From Argopecten irradians (Eukaryota > Mollusca > Bivalvia > Pectinida > Pectinidae), in assembly GCF_041381155.1 (NCBI RefSeq), contig NC_091138.1:36945604-37009603 (forward strand): a stretch of 64,000 bases of DNA, written 5' to 3'. The notes beneath the pieces are model-generated. The model saw only the letters and a list, made by a program, of their open reading frames with translations. It was not told the origin of the DNA and searched no databases. Shown one piece after another: positions 25,100 to 36,712 of this stretch; the first letter of the stretch is position 1, and each line of letters begins with the position of its first letter. A program made the translations under genes and the position numbers.

Positions 25100-26600
25100 G
25101 TACAGCCTACAGGCTACTAGATGCTCTCCTCAACATGAAACAACAAACACACACACATATATATATACTTAAACTTTTAAAAGACGTGCATCAGTAGATA
25201 TTAAGAATAAAAAAAATCAATACGGCACTTTCAGGCCATCTTCAGGCGATTGTATATATTTATATATATATATACAGTTACAAACAAATATTGACAAACA
25301 AACACACACACTCTCACACAATCTCCCAAATAGAAATACACACAATAGGAAAGGATAAGATAGAGGATGTGAGAGAAATAGGGGAAATAAAGGGGGAAGG
25401 GCGCATTCATCAGAATCTGCTTGATTTTACAATGTACTCGAAACATTATCGAATACGGCTTTGTTTGATGTTCGTTAAGGGTTTCTGATCCAAATAACAG
25501 CATTTTGACCAAGACAAGGGGCATCAACTCTACAATTAGGGTAGGATTGACATTTGGAGCAATTATATGGCATACAGCATGGAGCATGTTTGAACGTATT
25601 AGATTATATTTTACACCGAATAGGAGGAAATGAATTTCGTCTGCAGAAAAAGTAAGGCAGAAATCGCAAAATTTGTTAATAGTTAAATGATAATAGTGTG
25701 TATGTTTATTTAGAGCGCTGAGTCCCATTCTAAGTCTGGAATGATTTATTTTACCTTTCCCGTGTCCGCATGTAAATAAGGAGTTAGATTGTGGAGTTGA
25801 TATATTTGATAATGGTCGATAGAAAGATGTAAGTGTAGAACTGCTTCTAAGTGATTCATGTAATTTATTCCAGTCTCTGACAGTTTTTGGAAAGAACGAT
25901 TCATGATAGAATGAATTTCGAGGAAAGATAGGAAGAATAGCATTTGTGTTTCTAAAATTGTAGTTTTGAGTGCGGTGAGTTAAAATTGGACAGAGAAATT
26001 TTAGGTATGCTGGGCATATTTCTTGCTTAATCTTGTATAACATTTTAAGTCTGAAGTTTTTTCGTCTATCTTTAAGTTTTTCCCACCCAAATTCACCCAG
26101 AAGTTCAGTATATGTGGTGACTTTGTATCCACCTGTGCATATTAGTGCCGCCCTTCATTGAACACTTTCAACTAGGTCTGATTCTTGCTGGCTGCAGTTA
26201 TCAAACAAAATATTTCCATATTCCAAAACAGATTTTACCATCGTTTTATAAAGTGTTTCAAGACATGAACGAGGTATAACATAAGTTACAATATTGCCTG
26301 TAAAATATTGAGAACTTAGCTTGCTTTTGAAATGATGTCTGAAATATGCGAATGCCAGTTCAGATTTCCCTTTGAGAGTATACCTAGATGTTTATAGTTA
26401 GTAACAGATATAGTATCGAGCAGAATGTTTGGTTTATTTACAAATCTTTTCAAGAAAAATAAAAAAAACATATACAAACTCAGTTTTTTAATGCGTTAAG
26501 CGTCACTAACCAACGGTTTGCCCATCGCGATAGAGTAGCCAAGTCACCATTAAGTATGTTTACTGATTCGATACAAGGAATGGTTCCTCAATCAAGGATG
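25100..26600 (-). mobile_element. LINE remnant, C-terminal end of reverse transcriptase
   Basis: On the minus strand the typical thumb and tail of a non-LTR reverse transcriptase are read in broken frames: KSVLEYGNILFDNCSQQESD (about 26160-26260), GWEKLKDRRKNFRL (about 26048-26090), then an open frame 26043-25231 with THRTQNYNFRNTNA, FFPKTVRDWNKLHE and the C-terminal zinc-knuckle-like stretch FCDFCLTFSADEIHFLL. This tail differs from the LINE at 16968, so it belongs to another clade. AT and AC microsatellites mark the 3' end. It is truncated and inactive. Confidence 0.75.
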
Positions 26601-26903
26601 CTCCCCTAGGCAGAACTAATTCAATTATGGCAAATAACACACTAAATAATTACCCCTATGGTGCCCCGCCATTTTTTCTAAACAATTTGTCGTGACGATT
26701 ACAACAAACGGCACAGTTTCTATAGCTCATAGTTAATGTTTATTCTAATTGGGGGAAGTTCACATTATGAAATAAACTGAAACTTTTCTACGGGGCAAAT
26801 TCTATCGAAAGCGTTCTTTTACTTTGCAGTAAGGTACTCGGTATCCATTTTGATGTGTTCCGAATAATGATCACGTGATTTTTTCGTTACCTTTCTATTC
26901 AAT

Positions 26904-26916
26904 ATTTATAAGAAGG
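26904..26916 (+). promoter_or_regulatory. TATA box of the EEP-family gene
   Basis: CAATATTTATAAGAAGGCGG gives a TATTTATAAG box about 30 bp upstream of a likely start near 26935. Downstream sequence contains splice donors (CAAGCG|GTAAGTATT at 27255 and AGCAG|GTAAGTTAA at about 27508) that can splice to the acceptor just before the coding exon at 28070. AACTGAAACTTTTC at about 26777 resembles an interferon-response element, a weak observation. Confidence 0.5.
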
Positions 26917-28069
26917 CGGGGCTAAACATTTACTGTAATTTTTCTTCGCAGCATTATAATTACATCTTGAGACATTTAAAAAGGTAAACTATACGGGGCG
27001 AATAGTAATAAAAACTAATATCTATCATTTCCATAAAATTTTCAATGAAAAAACGCCGGTAAGTTAATATATCTATGTTACAGCACATACATGTACCTAC
27101 ATGTAACTGGAAATCCTCACAAGGAAGCTATTTCTAGTTTGTTCGACCAGGACATTTCACAACAACCAGAAAAAAAAAGACATAAGTGCAATTGTGAGTG
27201 GCACAGATCAACAGAAACGTCAGTCCAATCAACAACAGAAAATACTCACAAGCGGTAAGTATTGATTATGTACTCAGATCTTGTACAAGCAATACACTAT
27301 GGTAGGGTATGGCAGATTGAAATTTATATATGTCTGATCATACGTAAATATAGGTTAAATGACCAAACAGGAATTCTAGATGTTTCGATAAAAATTCGTT
27401 TCGGTGACGACTTCAGCAATGTAACCGAAACGATTTGTTACTGAAACGACCTGACACTCAGTGTAGGACATGTTTGTTATAGTATAAACCTAATCACGGA
27501 TAGCAGGTAAGTTAATATAACTCATTGTTCTTATCCAGGTCTTTTGTGTTATCTTATATTTGAATTAGTAGCTTTTGTTCATGTAAATAATATAAACTGC
27601 TAATAATAGTTGAAGCAAAGAAACCATGGTTTGAGTATTTAATGATTTAGATTATAATTTACTGACGGTTAATTCACAATACAGAATCTAACCTCATACA
27701 TAGCTACTAGATTCGTGCACTATTAAAATAATGCGTAAATAGAAATGCGTCATTTTAAAACCTATATATGGACTGATAATATACATATTCATACCACGTA
27801 TAACTACGTATACATATTTTATATCAATTACATTATACCACAGGACGAGGTTAATCTGTCTATGTCATTCGTCATTATCTACTTTTAGTGATTACAAGGT
27901 ATCATATCAATGGAAACACTGTAATATAGTGTATCTCGTCCAGGTCTTTTGTCTTGGATATCAACCGTAATAGCATGGTTATAGATTTATTATCTTAAGT
28001 TGTAACTTTGTATTCATTTCATATTTTTCAGACGTTCTGAATAGCCATAGTTACAACTGACACATCATC

Positions 28070-28897
28070 ATGGCAACATGTACATACTTCAATGATAAGC
28101 CCGTCGAATTATTGGAGCAACCATTAAAAGTTATTACTATGAACGTCAGCGGGGGTAAAGGCAACGGGGACGATAGCAATGTTGATGAACATGTTCCACT
28201 CCGCAGGCGACAACACATTGCTTATGTAATTCGGGAAAACAAACCAGACATTCTGTTAGTTCAAGAATTCCGATGGAAAGGAATCAAAGGGAAGACATGG
28301 AAAGACACTCCATTACCAGATCGGTATGTATACACTGGAAACAATGAAGCCAGTATAATATACGACTCGGAAAGGTTCGACCTGAAAGAATTGGCTCAAA
28401 CAAAATTACAAAGGCCTTTAGACGAGTTAAAAAGGAAAGGGAAAGTATCTCAAGGTTTCACACCATTACCACGCAGCACTATAAGACTTTTAGAACAAAA
28501 TGGATCTACATTTTTAGAGACATTCAAAATACTTGTTGTGTCCTGGCATGGAGTGCATCGTGCGTCGGATACAGAAAAGAAAATACAGTTTCAGTATCTT
28601 CAGGTTTACCTGAAGGAGCTTTCTGAAAGAGAAGAGGCCGCTGTGCTATTGGGTGGTGATTTTAACATCAACATTGATTTGATCAGAGGTTTCGTCTCCG
28701 AGGATTTCAGTCTTTCTGAGTATGAACCTTCAGAAAGAAGAAAGGGGAAAGTCATAGATTATTTCATAGTTTCTCCTGAACTGTTCTTTGAAAATGTTAA
28801 ATATATCAAACTAAAAAACGTACAAAACCGTGAGTTAGACCACGACCCAGTATGGGCCACTGTGGTAAAAAAGGAATCGGTGGATGGGAGTGGATAG
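28070..28897 (+). CDS. Endonuclease/exonuclease/phosphatase-fold protein
   Basis: A 275-codon single coding exon, preceded by an acceptor (ATATTTTTCAG at about 28032) and an untranslated leader, with ATG in CATCATCATGGCA. No signal peptide. It shows the EEP (DNase I/APE1-like) fold signatures in order: KVITMNVSGGKG (the catalytic Asn position), DILLVQEF (metal-binding Glu), SIIYDSERF, VVSWHGVH, VLLGGDFNIN (catalytic Asp/Asn), KVIDYFIVS and LDHDPVWATV (the final catalytic His). All expected catalytic residues are present, so it is probably an active nuclease or phosphodiesterase. The substrate cannot be told. The stop comes just after KKESVDGSG, and a serine/aspartate-rich tail continues in another frame, ending SELNLNSYS at about 29005. 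One base fewer in the GGG at about 28885-28887 would join them. Confidence 0.88.
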   Translation: MATCTYFNDKPVELLEQPLKVITMNVSGGKGNGDDSNVDEHVPLRRRQHIAYVIRENKPDILLVQEFRWKGIKGKTWKDTPLPDRYVYTGNNEASIIYDSERFDLKELAQTKLQRPLDELKRKGKVSQGFTPLPRSTIRLLEQNGSTFLETFKILVVSWHGVHRASDTEKKIQFQYLQVYLKELSEREEAAVLLGGDFNINIDLIRGFVSEDFSLSEYEPSERRKGKVIDYFIVSPELFFENVKYIKLKNVQNRELDHDPVWATVVKKESVDGSG

Positions 28898-29369
28898 TGA
28901 CAGTTTTGCGAACAAAGACACATTGGAACCAAATACAAGTGAGTCCGACTCAGATACTGAGCTGGACAATATGCTGAGCGAATTAAATTTGAACAGTTAT
29001 TCGTAATCCGTTATTTGTTATTCAAATAACTAATAACTGTCTAACTTTACTTCTGGCCGGGTAAAGGAAAGTTACACAGTTATTCATTATTCAAGCGTCA
29101 CCTGTTTTGACGGATGCATCGAAATTATATGTTGTCATATTTTTGTTTAATTCCTTGGAATAATTATAATGTTTTTGGATTTTTCAAGTACATATTTAAA
29201 GCACAGATGTTTATAAATCATCTGAAAGTTTTAATGTCGGTAATAATTTATTTTACTGATATCAAATCTTCAGTTGCACTCACAATTACTTTCTTTTTAA
29301 TTTCGATGTATAAGAAGTAAAATATAAGAATTTGATATTTTATAATTCATTTGGAGCATAATACTAACA
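28898..29369. other. Possible acidic tail in shifted frame, then 3' UTR
   Basis: 28898-29006 is open in a frame shifted by one and reads DSDSFANKDTLEPNTSESDS and on to SELNLNSYS and a stop. Its acidic, Ser-rich composition looks coding. The rest is AT-rich and presumably the untranslated end of the transcript. Confidence 0.4.
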
Positions 29370-32123
29370 AGGGGAACCAGCCCTGAGCGAAAACTCCGAT
29401 CTCCGGGTCAAATAACACATCTTATAAACGTTATAAGCCGGTGGAAAGACGTGCTCGTGCACGACATTTGAAGGTTGCTGCCATCTAAGTGGTTCCCATA
29501 AAACATTCAATATTCAGATTAAAAGGGGAACGAGCCCTTCGCTTAAGGTCGGAAACTGAATCTCCGGGTCAAATTACGCGTCTTATACATATATAAATTA
29601 TTAGCCGTATACTGTCCCAGACATGGGAAGACTGTGCTCGTGCATAACTTTTAAAGGTGGCTTTCATCTTAGTGGTTCCCACGAAACTTGCCATAGCAAT
29701 CTTGTTAGGATTGAAAGGGGAATGAGCCTTGAGCTCTTGGTGGGAGAGAGGGTCCCAAGACCAAAGAACCCATCTGATATACATTATTAGTCGTATATGG
29801 TCATAGGCAGTTGGAAGCCGTGCTCGTTTACGACTTTTGAAAGTGGCTGCCATCTCAGTGGTTCCCACAGAACATTCCAAAGCAATCTTATTAGGATTTA
29901 AAGGGGAATGAGACTGGAGATGGGTACCCAGAGTGAAAAACCCATCTTATATGCATTACCAGCCGTATACGATCCCAGGCGATGTGATGTCGCGCTCGTG
30001 CAAGACTTTTGAAAGTGGATATGAAGGATATGGATATTCTACCCGAGGTCACAAAATATTATAAAACCCGAGGCTTTTCTCTAATACCTCGACATTTCAT
30101 CTAAATTTTTACTTCTATGATTGGAAATGATGAAAATTGCGTGACATTTTAAACGCAAATCCCATTGTTTGTATCTTTTAAAGTAAATCAAGCCTAGTTT
30201 CTGGAACAAAAATGTTAAAATTATACCTAGAACATAAAAACTTTGTTGACACTGTGACGTCACGGGCATGGGTAGCCATGCAATATAGCATCAGGCGACA
30301 TGAGTGTATTACCCTAGACCAGCCAGTATTACACGTGTAGGTATGAAAGAACTCATTGTTCTGATCAAGGGCTTTTGCAAATCTAATTAGGATTGAAATA
30401 GGAACGAACCTTCAGCACTCTGGGGAGCCGGTGGATCCCTTACCAAAAACCCCATCTATTACTATACATTATCAGCAGCGTATACGGTCCCAGGCAGTGG
30501 GAAGACGTGCTTGTGCACGACTTTTGAGAAGGTTGGCTGCCATCTCAGTGGTTCCCATGGAACATTCCATAGCAATCTAATTAGGATTGAAATAGGAAAC
30601 GAACCTTCTTCAGCATCTCTGGGCGAGAGTGGATCCCTTACAAAAAACCCCATTTATATACATTTATCAGCCGAATATACGGTCCCAGGCAGTTTCAGAC
30701 CTTGTGGACTTTTGAAGTGGCTGCCTCATCCCATAGGAACTTTAGCAACGTTAAAAAACCCCATCTAATATACATTATCAGCAGCCGTATACGGGAAATA
30801 GGAACAGGCAGTGGGAAGTGGACGTGCAGCCGTATACGGTCCCAGGCAGTGGAAATTTGCTGTATTGCACGACTTTTGAAGGTGGCTGCCATCTCAGTGG
30901 TTCCCATGGAACATTCCATAGCAATCTAATTAGGATTGAAATAGGAACGAACCTTCAGCACTCTGGGGAGAGTGGATCCCTTACCAAAAACCCCATCTTA
31001 TATACATTATCAGCCGTATACGGTCCCAGGGGAAGACGTGTGTGCACGACTTTTGAAGGTGGCGTGCCATCTCAGTGTGTTCCCACATTCCATAGCAACT
31101 AATTAGGATTGAAATGAGGAACGAACCTTCAGCACTCTGGGGGAGAGTGGATCCCTTACCTGCCATATACTCAGTAGACGTGGTGATGAACATTTGAATG
31201 AAATAGGAAATATGAATCATGGAACTTGTCCCCATCAGTGGTTATGGAACAATCCATAGCAAATAATAGGATTGAAATAGGAACGAACCTTCAGCACTCT
31301 GGGGGAGAGTGGCAGTGGGAAGACCCTTGCACAAAACTTTTGAAGGTGGCTGCCATCTCAGTTTTTTTCCCATAACATTATAGCAATCTAATTAGGATTG
31401 AAATAGGAACGTATAGAGTGGATCCCTTACCAAAACCCCATCTTATATACATTATCAGCCGTATACGGCCCATGTGTGGAAGACGTGCTTGTGCACGACT
31501 TTTGAAGGTGGCTGCCATCTCAGTGGTTCCCATGGAACATTCCATAGCAATCTAATTAGGATTGAAATAGGAACGAACCTTCAGCACTCTGGGGAGAGTG
31601 GAGTGGATCCCTTAAAAACCCCCCATATATATACATTATCAGCCGTATACGGTCCCAGGCAGGTCTTTGAAGTCGTGCACGACAGTTTGCCGTAGTGGTT
31701 CCCACACCATAGCAATCTAATATAGGTTTGAAAGAAACGAACCTTCAGCACTCGTATCCCTTACCAAAAACCCCATCGTGTCATTCTTTATCAGCCTATA
31801 CGGTCCCAGGCAGTAGGAAACGTGCTTGTGCACGACTTTTGAAGGTGGCTGCCATCTCAGTGGTTCCCATGGAACATTCCATAGCAATCTAATTAGGATT
31901 GAAATAGGAACGAACCTTCAGCACTCTGGGGGAGAGTGGATCCCTTACCAAAAACCCCATCTTATATACATTATCAGCCGTATACGGTCCCAGGCAGTGG
32001 GGAAGACGTGCTTGTGCACGACTTTTGAAGGTGGCTGCCATCTCAGTGGTTCCCATGGAACATTCCATAGCAATCTAATTAGGATTGAAATAGGAACGAA
32101 CCTTCAGCAACTGGGGGAGAGTG
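29370..32123. repeat. Satellite array, unit about 184 bp
   Basis: About 13-14 head-to-tail units. The block GGTGGCTGCCATCTCAGTGG recurs near 29471, 29655, 29839, 30534, 30883, 31507, 31846 and 32030, with 183-184 bp between the cleanest neighbours. Each good unit carries the palindrome CCGTATACGG, CGTGCTTGTGCACG and GGTTCCCATGGAACATTCC. Units at the left are diverged, those at the right are nearly identical, and those between about 30690 and 31800 are irregular, with internal deletions. Open frames across the array come from its stop-poor repeat and are not genes. Positions 30018-30375 are unrelated sequence. The array stops at an assembly gap. Confidence 0.9.
30018..30375. repeat. Unrelated insertion inside the satellite array
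   Basis: The satellite unit breaks off after GACTTTTGAAAGTGG and resumes at about 30376 (AATCTAATTAGGATTGAAAT). Between lies sequence with TATTCTACCCGAGGTCAC near the left and AGTGTATTACCCTAGACC near the right, plus TGTGACGTCACGGGC. It looks like a short mobile element, but I cannot define exact ends. Confidence 0.5.
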
Positions 32124-32133
32124 NNNNNNNNNN
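32124..32133. other. Assembly gap (10 N)
   Basis: Ten undetermined bases at the right edge of the satellite array. A round number of Ns is usually a placeholder, so the true size is unknown and the array may be longer. Confidence 0.98.
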
Positions 32134-32443
32134 ACTTAAAATTGTGTTGACGTGTCTTGTTTGAGAAAAGTTGCTAGACGACAATTGTTTGACACGCAAA
32201 CCTACTCTTTCGCTGACTGTAAAGTAAAACAAATCGTTCGGTTTGCTAGTCAATTAGTATATAAAATAACATCTTTGTATTTTAAGATGAAATTATAGTA
32301 TTATGAATTATAGAATTATGAATTAATCAAGTTATTTATTTGGTAGGGGTGCTAGTGTGATTATTTTTCTGTGTCCCTCTGGACTTTTATTAAAAATCAT
32401 TGGTAATATTGATAAAAAATCTACTGATGTCTATTGTTTACAG

Positions 32444-33960
32444 AAGGAGAATTTGTAGGCAGCTTATCACAACTAAATATATGGTCCCAACAACGTGACG
32501 TCAGATATATAGTGAGGGAGACCTCGCATTGCCACAGCACCACACAAGGGGATATATTAGGCTGGAAACAATTCGAGACAATCGATGATGACCATGTCTT
32601 TTTACAAATCCCAAGTGAATGTGACGGTAATTAAGTCATCATAGTAACATGATTATATATGTGTTTTAAGGTTCGATAACTTTCAGAAGTAAGAGTATAA
32701 TTGATATTTATTAATCAATTAAGAGCATATAATGATTGCGTGGGATCGTAGGATTGGACAAAGCGTTTTGAAGCAAGATAATAAATTAAGAGTAATTACT
32801 CTGTAGTCGGGAATATAAACTATATTGACAATATATGGCTATTTGAAAAGATGCTCCACCGCTGGAATGGATTTTTTACTATCAAAAACAGAAGCAGACG
32901 ATTTGGTATTGTTTTTTTTTCAGTTACAAAAAGTTACTTTATTACACCTTTTCCACCATTGAAAAGTTTGGGCTTCTACTTCTAATAGTTTAAAAATTAA
33001 AAAATAATTAATTGATCCCGAAAAAATTCCCTCATATCCTATATATAGTACTAATTGCGCATGCACTAAAATGAAACAATTTATTTTATATTATTAATTA
33101 GACATACATATACAGATTATTTCAAATTGAGTATCATTTAACTTTAAAGTTTCAATTTAAAGTTTAATAGTATTCATGTCACACTGTGCCTTTGTAATGA
33201 ACATGGAGACTTTAAGGTAAAGTGAAATGTTTTTTTTTCTCCCCAGACCATGACGACTGTACCACTGATGCATGTAATGGCGGTACGTGTATAGACGGTT
33301 TGAACACATACAGCTGTGAATGTCCAATTGGATTAAAGGGAGATCACTGTGAAATCAACATTGACGACTGTGCTGACAATGTTTGTGAGAACAACTCCAC
33401 GTGTGTTGATGGTATTGGGAGTTACAAGTGTCTTTGTGATCTAAACTTCAAAGGAGAATTTTGTGAAATTGCAATTGGTATGAACATTTTTGTACTAAAT
33501 CACAGCTTGATGGGTGTTTTTCAAAATAACATATAAAAAATGGTTAAACGATCAAAGAAATAATCATCATTTTGTGGTTGTCTCTCTGCATTTGATCCTT
33601 TAATTACAGATTCCTAGTTCAACTTCATTACAATAAAACAACATCTAGATCTCAGTAAAAATCAGAAAGCTTCCATAAAAATATTACAGCGTCGGCTTAA
33701 TTTATACATTGTACATCTGAATAATTCGTACTTATTCGATTTTCAAAACAGTCCTGGTAAATGATCTCGAAAGAATTAGTTGATGGTGAGTGGGACGTGT
33801 TGGAGTAATTGGGACGACTTTGTCTACCAACTGTGGAGTAAGTACCACCTCCATTGTAAGGCTATGTGACAGCCCCTACTCCTGATAATGGCGGAGGAGA
33901 TTGGTCCCCAAGCGATTGCTAACGAACACGACCATTTGAGTTTTTGTGACAATTGTCAAG
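32444..33960 (+). pseudogene. SVEP1-like fragment: pentraxin end, two EGF, TSP1
   Basis: Three consecutive exons, all phase 1. 32444-32626 is the C-terminal exon of a pentraxin domain (GSLSQLNIWSQQ, GDILGWKQF). 33247-33477 encodes two EGF modules (CIDGLNTYSCECPIGLKGDHC and CVDGIGSYKCLC) with the Asp/Asn-hydroxylation and calcium-binding pattern. 33780-33960 is a TSP1 module recognisable in pieces (VDGEW, WSNWDD, NCGVSTTSIVRLCDSP, TPDNGGGD) across several frames. The first two exons are open. The third is out of frame by about four single-base insertions. The three match exons 55000-55168, 54011-54242 and 53544-53714 of the large minus-strand gene, so this is an inverted duplicate or a second gene whose 5' part lies across the gap. 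No sushi exon follows. Confidence 0.75.
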
Positions 33961-34068
33961 GTAAACAATTCATTCAAATATAGCGTGACAACTGTAAATA
34001 TTCAAGCTTTTACAGTGGCAGGACAATACATAATAGCAAAAGCGTAATATGATTAAGAAAAAAAAAAA

Positions 34069-34090
34069 CCCCCCCCCCCCCCCCCCCCCC
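34069..34090 (+). repeat. Poly(C) tract, 22 C
   Basis: A run of 22 C follows a run of A. On the other strand it is an uninterrupted poly(G), able to form quadruplex-like structures and prone to length error. Confidence 0.95.
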
Positions 34091-34352
34091 AAAAACTTTA
34101 ACTACAGCCATTATAACTGTTGTCTTGTAAGTCGATAAACGGTACATAATTAGCAAGCTGACGTATACATATATCATCTGTTTGTATAGGTGTCGGAATG
34201 TGAGATACTCAACTTGGATCTGTATGAATGACTGTTCAGTAACAGCGTTGTACAAATCTGACACACTCCAGCCCACGCCGTTCCCTCAAGTGTCTGTGCG
34301 GACACGTCTGACGATCGCCATCATCTGTTGATACTTCTGTGAATATGGCTAG

Positions 34353-34622
34353 TATGGTGCTAGCACGCGCCCAAAAGGAGGTATCGGTTTGGACCGGATA
34401 CCTTACATCTCTGTGACTGTTCAAACCGACGACAAATCCGATATTAGTAGACGTCCGATGCGTGACGGAGTATGTTGTATACCAAAAACGGGATTTGACT
34501 ATATGCATACAAGTCATGTAAACAAGAGCAAATTCCCTGAGATAATGCGGACAATGTTTTGGCCCGCCTTTTTAGTTATTTTGTTTAGCATTAGCATCAT
34601 ATGGTTTTTATGTCTAATGTAA
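34353..34622 (+). other. Unassigned coding-like frame ending in a membrane segment
   Basis: A stretch less AT-rich than its surroundings with an open frame containing YISVTVQTDDKSDISRRP, CCIPKTGFDYMHTSH and a final hydrophobic helix FWPAFLVILFSISIIWFLCL before a stop. There is no good start codon. The helix could be a last membrane segment of a channel-like protein or the anchor of the upstream pentraxin-EGF-TSP1 fragment. Neither is shown by the sequence. Confidence 0.25.
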
Positions 34623-36712
34623 GTGGATACAGTTGAATACTATGAGATTTTGTTTGCACTGGGATATATCTTTTTTTTAACAAAAGGGTAATTAACGATT
34701 AAAAACTTGTATTTATCATGATATGTTCTCAAAATATACTTAACTATTTGTTCTTTATATCAAATGAAATAAAGAGTTATATATGAAGATTTCGGATCTC
34801 GATTTGAAGGTTTTATTTTTCAATGTTTGGATGTAGTTTTAATATAGAAATATTTAGATAAGCATTGCAGTAAAAAAATTATTATTCTTTTTTACCGTTT
34901 TGGCTCGCCTAATCAGATCTCGATACATTGAGATTAACGTATATCATTTATAATGATGACATAATCATCAAACTAATATATTGCATCGTAATCAAAATTA
35001 AAGTAAAACTCATTGTAATAGCTTGGAGGGGATTTTAAATTTAGTAATCATATTTACTGAGAAAATAGTCCCCAACAAACTGGAGTGGAAGTTCTTGGCA
35101 TCCTAACGGTCGACCTGGGTTGTGACACCGATAACAAAAGTAGATCATATGTAGAGAGGGAAATATAAAGAAAGTAGGGTATGAACGCGACGGACTCTTT
35201 GACGTGCCAAAGTGACGGTTCGTCTTTCCTGGTAATCATTAGAATTGACGCGATGTCCTAATAAACGTGTTAAAACATGTCAAGAGAGCCAAACAACTAG
35301 ACGGGGATCTCGCTGCAGATTTTAAATTGTGTTGCAACAAAGTGTAAAGTAGTTCTCTAATTAGTCTTTATCCGAATATTTTGATAATCAAAGTAAAAGT
35401 AAAATTACCGATATCGAGATTTGGAAATTTTCGAAAATGAAGTTGTCTTCGGTTAATTGTTTCATTAGAAATTTCGTGTAATTAAGAATTTCGGATAAAT
35501 TATAAATGTCAAATATCGAAATACTCTTTGATTCATTTTAAGAAAAATGGAATGACTACAGTATCATGAAATTAATATATGCTGCATTTACAGTTCCATT
35601 TATTTAATTTTAAAATAATGTTTATGTCAGAGTTATGACTTATGTTGTGATGCGGTCCGAAATATTGTGTTTATCTCCATTAGTGAAATAAAAAACCGAC
35701 ACGACTTTTCCTACTTCAGTTAATTCCGATGGCTTGCAAAGAAGTCGGTTATCAAGGTATTATGAGATGAAATGCGTCGCGAAAACTATCAATATACCCG
35801 TTTGATTTCGACATAGTTCGATGGTAACGAATACCCTCATCAGGGAGAACAGTTCAATGTTCGGCGGGTCGGTCCTTAACTGCAGGGCTGGAATGGTCCC
35901 TGTTAACAACATGTAATTGTGGTAAGTCAAATGTTCTGGGGTCGATTCTCTTACTGTAAATGGGTCACGACGTTTTTCGTGTATTATTACGTCATTAATA
36001 ATGGCCGAAAAGTCCCAGAGCAGGAACGGTGATTTTTTAAGCAAATTGAAAGATTTCATAAATGGATATTTGAATACAACAAGAAAATAATCTTTTGCTC
36101 TTTTTATATGCTTGGTTATAAAATAATATGCAAACCCAGTAATTAAGGAAGCCGAATTCGTGATCAACACAAAAAGTTGCCATAGCGAACAGTTAAACGT
36201 GACAGTATCAGCTAAATAAATTTCTCAATAAATAAATGCTAACATGTAACGAGTTTATAGTGACGCAAGTGTGCATGACATAAGTACTGTATGGAACCTT
36301 GGCATATGGTAAATTTAAATACCATAAGGAATTGAGGCGATTATTCCTGTGTTGATCTGCGGTTATATGACTTTATTATTAAATTGGTCCAATACTGTAA
36401 GTCATTAGCATGGGACCATAACGAATGTAATACTAGCGATTAATGCATGGTTTATTTCATATTAGTACCATGTAGCCGTGGTAGAATTCCCACAAAATAC
36501 GCGACGAGTATGTAGCAGTGTAATGAGAGGATACGTTATCAGGGTTCTGATAGGGGAGTAAGAGATTCGTATCCCACTGTCCCTCCCAGCAAGCTTCACC
36601 CCACGAGAGGTCAGATCGGTGTGCTATGCTGCTACGAGGAATTTGAATTGTTTTTGTTAATGGTAATTTGCCAATAACTAGACAAGTTAACTTTAACGTG
36701 GGCAAAGTTGTA
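34623..36712. other. Intergenic, no gene recognised
   Basis: The longest frame is 35760-36170 on the minus strand (136 codons, including STPEHLTYHNYMLLTGTIPA). I do not recognise it and see no splice context. The rest is AT-rich. Confidence 0.3.

Noticed and set aside
30462-32164. Many ORFs with the recurring peptide GGCHLSGSHGTFHSNLIRIE
   Set aside because: They are translations of the 184-bp satellite unit, which is poor in stops; no start, splice or domain supports a gene.
34240-34620. Possible Cys-loop channel fragment (M2- to M4-like pieces)
   Set aside because: The pieces are in different frames and match only loosely; kept as an unassigned frame with a membrane segment.
35760-36170. 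136-codon minus-strand ORF
   Set aside because: Longest frame of a gene-poor stretch, but no recognisable domain, signal or splice signals; not called a gene.
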